DNA from: JBPCMN01 sp013695115
GTDB taxonomy: Bacteria; Actinomycetota; Acidimicrobiia; IMCC26256; JACDBD01
DNA length: 29,266 bases
Reading direction: 5' to 3'
Assembly (NCBI GenBank): GCA_051002235.1
Contig: JBPCMN010000018.1
Span: 1-29,266, forward strand
Shown: positions 26,162 to 29,266 of the stretch, one piece after another
Position numbering within the stretch: the stretch's first letter is position 1
Layout: each line of letters begins with the position of its first letter
Translations under genes and position numbers: made by a program
Notes under the pieces: model-generated
What the model was told of the DNA's origin: nothing
Seen by the model: the letters and a program-made list of their open reading frames with translations, nothing else
The model's database searches: none

Positions 26162-26878
26162 ATGCGGCGCCCGCCGCCCACGGAGCCGCCGTCGATCCGC
26201 GACTTCTACGCCTTCGAGGAGCACGTCGCGACCGCCCGTCGTGCCCGCGGGCTCGAGATGGTCCCCGAGTGGTATGAGGCGCCGGTGTTCTACTTCTCCA
26301 ACCCGCACTCGGTGATCGAACCCGACGAGCCGGTGGCGGCGCCTCCCGGCTGCGAGGAGCTCGACTACGAACTCGAGGTGGCGGCGATCGTCGGCACCGA
26401 GGGGCGCGACCTCGACCCCGACGACGCCGAGGGCCACATCGCCGGGTTCACGATCATGAACGACTGGAGCGCCCGCGACCTCCAGCGGCAGGAGATGAAG
26501 GTCGGCCTCGGACCGGCCAAGGGGAAGGACTTCGCCACCTCACTCGGGCCATGGTTGGTACCCCCCGACGAGCTGGCGGACTGCCGGGCGGGCAAGGCTT
26601 ACGACCTCGCGATGACCGCCCGGGTCAACGGCCGGGAGTACTCGAGGGGAAACCTCGCTGATCTCCACTGGAGCTTCGGCGAGATGCTCGCCCACGCGTC
26701 ACGCGGCACCCGGCTCGTGCCCGGGGACGTCATCGGGTCGGGAACGTGCGGCACCGGGTGCATCCTCGAGCTGTCGTTGGTGCATGGGTCGGACGAGTAC
26801 CCGTGGCTCGCGCCGGGGGACGTGGTCGAGCTAGAAGTCGAGCGGCTCGGGCTCCTGCGGAACCCCGTCGTCGGTTAG
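26162..26878 (+). CDS. Fumarylacetoacetate hydrolase family protein (catalytic domain only)
   Basis: A 238-residue FAH-fold enzyme expected to split fumarylacetoacetate into fumarate and acetoacetate. Residues match the mouse enzyme as I recall it: D14 and H21 (SIRDFYAFEEHV; D126/H133), E70 and E72 (LDYELEVAAIVG; E199/E201), D101 (MNDWSARDLQ; D233). The metal and catalytic set is therefore complete. The separate N-terminal beta domain (about 120 residues in mouse FAH) is missing, since the protein starts only about ten residues before the catalytic domain. The ATG at 26162 is one base after the preceding stop. It ends the Lrp-hmgA operon. No maleylacetoacetate isomerase gene is seen in the window. 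Confidence 0.86.
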   Translation: MRRPPPTEPPSIRDFYAFEEHVATARRARGLEMVPEWYEAPVFYFSNPHSVIEPDEPVAAPPGCEELDYELEVAAIVGTEGRDLDPDDAEGHIAGFTIMNDWSARDLQRQEMKVGLGPAKGKDFATSLGPWLVPPDELADCRAGKAYDLAMTARVNGREYSRGNLADLHWSFGEMLAHASRGTRLVPGDVIGSGTCGTGCILELSLVHGSDEYPWLAPGDVVELEVERLGLLRNPVVG

Positions 26879-26899
26879 GAGCTGCCAGCGGCCTACAGG

Positions 26900-26919
26900 G
26901 GGCCCGGGTTCCCGGGCCC
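26900..26919. other. GC-only hairpin after the fumarylacetoacetase gene
   Basis: GGGCCCGGG, TT, CCCGGGCCC gives an 8-bp stem with a GTTC loop, 22 bases after the stop at 26878. It has no T-run. It is a possible factor-dependent or weak terminator for the Lrp-hmgA operon. The rest of the 121-base spacer holds the direct repeat GCGAGCGAAGCGAGCGC (about 26946-26962) and the 13-base tandem repeat listed next. Confidence 0.45.
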
Positions 26920-26962
26920 GCGGGCAGTCAGCTGCGTGCAGGAGCGCGAGCGAAGCGAGCGC

Positions 26963-27001
26963 GACCAGAAGAGCCGACCAGAAGAGCCGACCAGAAGAGC
27001 T
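26963..27001. repeat. 13-base tandem repeat, three units
   Basis: GACCAGAAGAGCC occurs at 26963-26975 and 26976-26988, and again with one final change at 26989-27001. The third unit runs into the stop codon of pckG (27000-27002). Right after it lies the perfect 16-base palindrome GGAGAGCCGGCTCTCC (27003-27018), inside the pckG coding sequence. Confidence 0.92.
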
Positions 27002-28805
27002 AGGAGAGCCGGCTCTCCAGCTCGGTGAGCTCGTCACGGAGCTCGGTCGGGAGCTTGTCGCCGAAGGCGTCGAAGTACTCGCGCACGAGCTCGAGCTCGG
27101 CCCGCCACTGCTCGGGCTTGACCCGAAGCGCCCGCTCCACCCGCTCGGCCGGCGTGTCGAGGCCCTCGAGGTTCAGGTCGCTCGCCCGAGGGACGTACCC
27201 GATGGCAGTGTCCTCGGCATCGGCCTCACCCTCGAGCCGCCGGCAGATCCATTCGAGGACGCGGGAGTTCTCCCCGAAGCCGGGCCAGAGGAACTTGCCG
27301 TCGTCGTCCGCCTTGCGGAACCAGTTGACCCCGTAGATGCGCGGCAGCTTCGACTCATCGGTGCGGCCGTTCATGCTCAGCCAGTGGGCGAAGTAGTCGG
27401 CCATGTGGTACCCGCAGAACGGGAGCATCGCGAACGGGTCTCGTCGAAGCTGGCCCTCACCGCCGACCGCGGCCGCGGTCATCTCCGACCCCATCGTCGC
27501 CCCGACGTACACGCCGTGCCGCCAGTCGCGCGATTCGTACACGAGCGGGACACAGTGGGCCCGACGTCCTCCGAAGAGGAAGGCCGAGATCGGCACGCCC
27601 TTCACGTCCTCCCACTCGGGGGCGATCACGGGGCACTGTGCCGCCGGCACGCAGAACCGCGAGTTCGGGTGTGCCGCCGGAGTGTCGCTCTCGGGGATCC
27701 AGTCATTGCGGCGCCAGTCGGTGAGGTGTGGAGGCGGGTCGCTCATCCCCTCCCACCAGACGTCGCCGTCATCGGTGAGCGCGGTGTTGGTGAAGACCGT
27801 GTTGCGCTCCAGCGTATGCATGGCGTTGGGGTTCGTCTTCATGTTGGTGCCGGGCGCCACGCCGAAGAACCCGGCTTCGGGGTTGATGGCATAGAGGCGA
27901 CCGTCGGGCCCGAACTTCATCCAGGCGATGTCGTCGCCGACGGTCTCGGCCTTCCAGCCGGGGAGCGTGGGGATCAGCATCGCCAGGTTGGTCTTGCCGC
28001 ACGCCGACGGGAACGCGGCCGCGATGTAATGGACGTTTCCCGACGGGCCGGTGAGCTTGAGGATGAGCATGTGCTCGGCCAGCCAGCCCTCGTCACGGGC
28101 GATGACCGAGGCGATGCGCAGGGCGAAGCACTTCTTACCCAGGAGGGCGTTGCCGCCGTAGCCCGACCCGTACGACCAGATCTCGCGGGTCTCGGGGAAG
28201 TGGACGATCCACTTCTCCTCGTCGTTGCAGGGCCAGGGCACGTCCTCCTGGCCGGGCTCGAGTGGCGCGCCCACCGAGTGCATGCAGGGAACGAAGTCGC
28301 CGTCGCCGAGCACCTCGAGCGCGCCGGTCCCGGCGCGGGTCATGGTGCGCATGCTGACCGCCACGTACGGAGAGTCCGTGATCTCGACCCCGATGTACGA
28401 GAGCGGCGAGCCGAGGGGTCCCATGCTGAACGGGACCACGTACATGGTGCGGCCCCGCATCGAGCCCCGGAACAGCTCGGTGAGGTGGTCGCGCATCTCG
28501 CCCGGCTCCCGCCAGTTGTTGGTGGGGCCGGCATCGTCCTCCCGCTCGGAGCAGATGAACGTGCGGTCCTCGACCCGGGCGACGTCGCTGGGGTCGGAGG
28601 CGGCCCAGTACGAGCCCGGGCGGCGCTTCGGGTCGAGCTCGACGAACGTGCCCGACTGCACCAGCTGCTTGCACAGCAGGTCGAACTCCTCGTCGGAGCC
28701 GTCGAACCAGTGCACCGCGTCGGGCTGGCTGAGCTCGGCCATCTCGCCGACCCACGCCAGCAGACGCTGGTTGCTGGTGGGAGGGGCGTTGAGCACCATC
28801 GACAC
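27000..28805 (-). CDS. pckG: Phosphoenolpyruvate carboxykinase (GTP)
   Basis: A 601-residue enzyme that interconverts oxaloacetate and PEP with GTP/GDP, the first step of gluconeogenesis from C4 acids. The kinase-1a loop FPSACGKTNLAML is present, with the catalytic Cys269 and K271, followed by WKAETVGDDIAWMKFG (metal site), the NPEAGFFGVAPGTN block and the guanine-site region VPISAFLFGGRRAHCVPLVYE. The length is normal for the GTP class. The GTG at 28805 has AAGGAG 6 bases upstream; an ATG two codons later is possible. It is convergent with the hmgA operon, whose product fumarate could feed it, but no regulatory link is visible. Confidence 0.96.
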   Translation of the reverse strand: MSMVLNAPPTSNQRLLAWVGEMAELSQPDAVHWFDGSDEEFDLLCKQLVQSGTFVELDPKRRPGSYWAASDPSDVARVEDRTFICSEREDDAGPTNNWREPGEMRDHLTELFRGSMRGRTMYVVPFSMGPLGSPLSYIGVEITDSPYVAVSMRTMTRAGTGALEVLGDGDFVPCMHSVGAPLEPGQEDVPWPCNDEEKWIVHFPETREIWSYGSGYGGNALLGKKCFALRIASVIARDEGWLAEHMLILKLTGPSGNVHYIAAAFPSACGKTNLAMLIPTLPGWKAETVGDDIAWMKFGPDGRLYAINPEAGFFGVAPGTNMKTNPNAMHTLERNTVFTNTALTDDGDVWWEGMSDPPPHLTDWRRNDWIPESDTPAAHPNSRFCVPAAQCPVIAPEWEDVKGVPISAFLFGGRRAHCVPLVYESRDWRHGVYVGATMGSEMTAAAVGGEGQLRRDPFAMLPFCGYHMADYFAHWLSMNGRTDESKLPRIYGVNWFRKADDDGKFLWPGFGENSRVLEWICRRLEGEADAEDTAIGYVPRASDLNLEGLDTPAERVERALRVKPEQWRAELELVREYFDAFGDKLPTELRDELTELESRLS

Positions 28806-28809
28806 GGCC

Positions 28810-28852
28810 GGCTCCTTGGGAAAGGGGCTCCCTTGGGAGGCCCGCTAGCTTA
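28810..28852 (-). promoter_or_regulatory. pckG leader with a duplicated Shine-Dalgarno repeat
   Basis: On the minus strand CCCAAGGAGCC (28810-28820) and CCCAAGGGAGCC (28826-28837) form a direct repeat, each containing an AAGG(G)AG that can pair with 16S rRNA. Only the proximal one has normal spacing (6 bases) to the GTG. TAAGCT at 28847-28852 fits the -10 consensus and would give a leader of about 35 bases. A TTGGGA at 28872-28877 is a poor -35 with 19-base spacing. Confidence 0.45.
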
Positions 28853-29266
28853 CCGGTGGGTAGTTCGGGGTTCCCAAACTGGCCAGGGGGCGGACATGAG
28901 CTGGCTGTCCTGGATCATCGTGGGCTTCATCGCCGGCGCGTTCGCCAAGGCGGTCACGGGCGTGCGCAGCGCCGGCTGCCTCGGCACCATCGTGATCGGG
29001 ATCGTCGGCGGCCTCCTGGGCGGAGCCATCTTCAAGGCCGCCGGCGACGAGGGCGTCAACGAGTTCAGCCTCTACTCGTTGCTGGTCGCGTTCGTGGGCG
29101 CGACCCTTCTCCTCTTCATCTGGGGCGCGCTCACCGACCAGGGCCGGGGCCGGCCCCGGCAGCGGCACTGACTCTCCTTCGAAGTGCTTGTGGTAGCCCC
29201 GGGCTCGTCGCTTGAAGCCCAGACTCTCGTAGGAGGCCCCGACACCCCGGTCCTCGGCCGACATCA
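28845..29266 (-). CDS. Possible GNAT-acetyltransferase C-terminus, running in from the right edge
   Basis: The minus-strand frame at the right edge reads MSAEDRGVGASYESLGF, then KRRARGYHKHFEGES. This looks like the C-terminal strand-helix of a GNAT N-acetyltransferase (x-YESLGF motif). The similarity ends at about 29170, just where the convergent YeaQ-type gene stops, but the frame has no stop there and stays open to a TAG at 28845, covering that whole gene in antisense. Either the protein has a 108-residue non-conserved tail, or a frameshift or sequence error hides the true end. Only the last part of the gene is in the window, so the family call is tentative. Confidence 0.35.
   Translation of the reverse strand, partial: MSAEDRGVGASYESLGFKRRARGYHKHFEGESVPLPGPAPALVGERAPDEEEKGRAHERDQQRVEAELVDALVAGGLEDGSAQEAADDPDHDGAEAAGAAHARDRLGERAGDEAHDDPGQPAHVRPLASLGTPNYPPVS
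28896..29171 (+). CDS. GlsB/YeaQ/YmgE-family small membrane protein
   Basis: A 91-residue protein with three hydrophobic helices (about 3-22, 28-48 and 58-80) and a basic tail. The N-terminal MSWLSWIIVGFIAGAFAKAVTG and the central Gly-rich TIVIGIVGGLLGGAIF match the transglycosylase-associated/GlsB stress membrane family. The usual length is 80-95. The family is often stress induced but its molecular role is not settled. The ATG at 28896 has CAGGGGG 5 bases upstream. It is divergent from pckG with a 90-base gap. Confidence 0.85.
   Translation: MSWLSWIIVGFIAGAFAKAVTGVRSAGCLGTIVIGIVGGLLGGAIFKAAGDEGVNEFSLYSLLVAFVGATLLLFIWGALTDQGRGRPRQRH

Noticed and set aside
24949..26181. 410-codon minus-strand frame opposite hmgA
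   Set aside because: Antisense shadow; the plus strand shows cupin and iron-ligand motifs and a perfect ribosome binding site.
26963..27001. 13-base tandem units considered as plasmid-type iterons or an attachment site
   Set aside because: Only three units, no replication or integrase gene nearby and no tRNA gene; nothing supports an origin or att site.
27384..28895. Upstream extension of the YeaQ-type frame on the plus strand
   Set aside because: Antisense to pckG; the small membrane protein has its own ribosome binding site and typical start at 28896.

Overview
The window is very GC-rich DNA, densely packed with genes, and about half the starts are GTG. The gene content fits an actinomycetote: F420-type luciferase-like oxidoreductases, a PAC2-family protein, an MhuD-like monooxygenase, GTP-type PEP carboxykinase and Pro-rich class A penicillin-binding proteins. 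Several genes also carry a TANNNT box a few bases before the start codon, as expected for leaderless actinobacterial transcripts. An Acidimicrobiia-like lineage is my best guess, but it is inferred from gene style and not proven. I see no rRNA, tRNA, CRISPR array, insertion sequence or phage gene.

Layout. (1) 58-2465, plus strand: a small zincin-like metallopeptidase, an FAD sugar-lactone/alditol oxidase, and a PH-like membrane protein with a SHOCT tail. (2) 8125-2512, minus strand: a compact galactoside operon of galactokinase, a GH2 glycosidase and a GH36 alpha-galactosidase-like enzyme, joined by 4-base GTGA overlaps. (3) 8189-13885, plus strand: two tandem paralogous class A penicillin-binding proteins and a polytopic membrane protein. 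(4) 15735-13901, minus strand: two overlapping paralogous LLM flavin oxidoreductases, divergent from a PAC2 protein at 15769. (5) 16799-20356, plus strand: MhuD-like monooxygenase, acyl-CoA synthetase, small four-helix membrane protein and D-Ala-D-Ala ligase, all chained by GTGA overlaps behind a clear intrinsic terminator. (6) 20367-21293: a stand-alone Lrp/AsnC sensor domain divergent from a phosphoribosyltransferase. (7) 21386-26878: an aromatic (tyrosine/homogentisate) catabolic locus. The minus-strand arm is a haem-oxygenase-like diiron oxidase (HDO), HPPD and an amidohydrolase. The plus-strand arm is an Lrp regulator, a homogentisate-dioxygenase-like protein and a fumarylacetoacetase-like hydrolase. 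(8) 27000-29266: pckG, a GlsB/YeaQ small membrane protein and the edge of a GNAT-like gene.

How the genes work together. HPPD makes homogentisate from 4-hydroxyphenylpyruvate, the dioxygenase opens the ring, and the hydrolase releases fumarate and acetoacetate. The neighbouring Lrp protein is the obvious candidate regulator. PEP carboxykinase next door would turn the C4 products towards gluconeogenesis, although a functional link is only suggested by position. The two PBPs and Ddl serve peptidoglycan synthesis.

The most unusual items are the HDO-family metalloenzyme built into the tyrosine arm, a palindromic intergenic element present three times, an in-frame 15-unit hexanucleotide array giving a Val-Pro linker in the first PBP, and several very short divergent promoter regions whose -10 boxes nearly touch or overlap.
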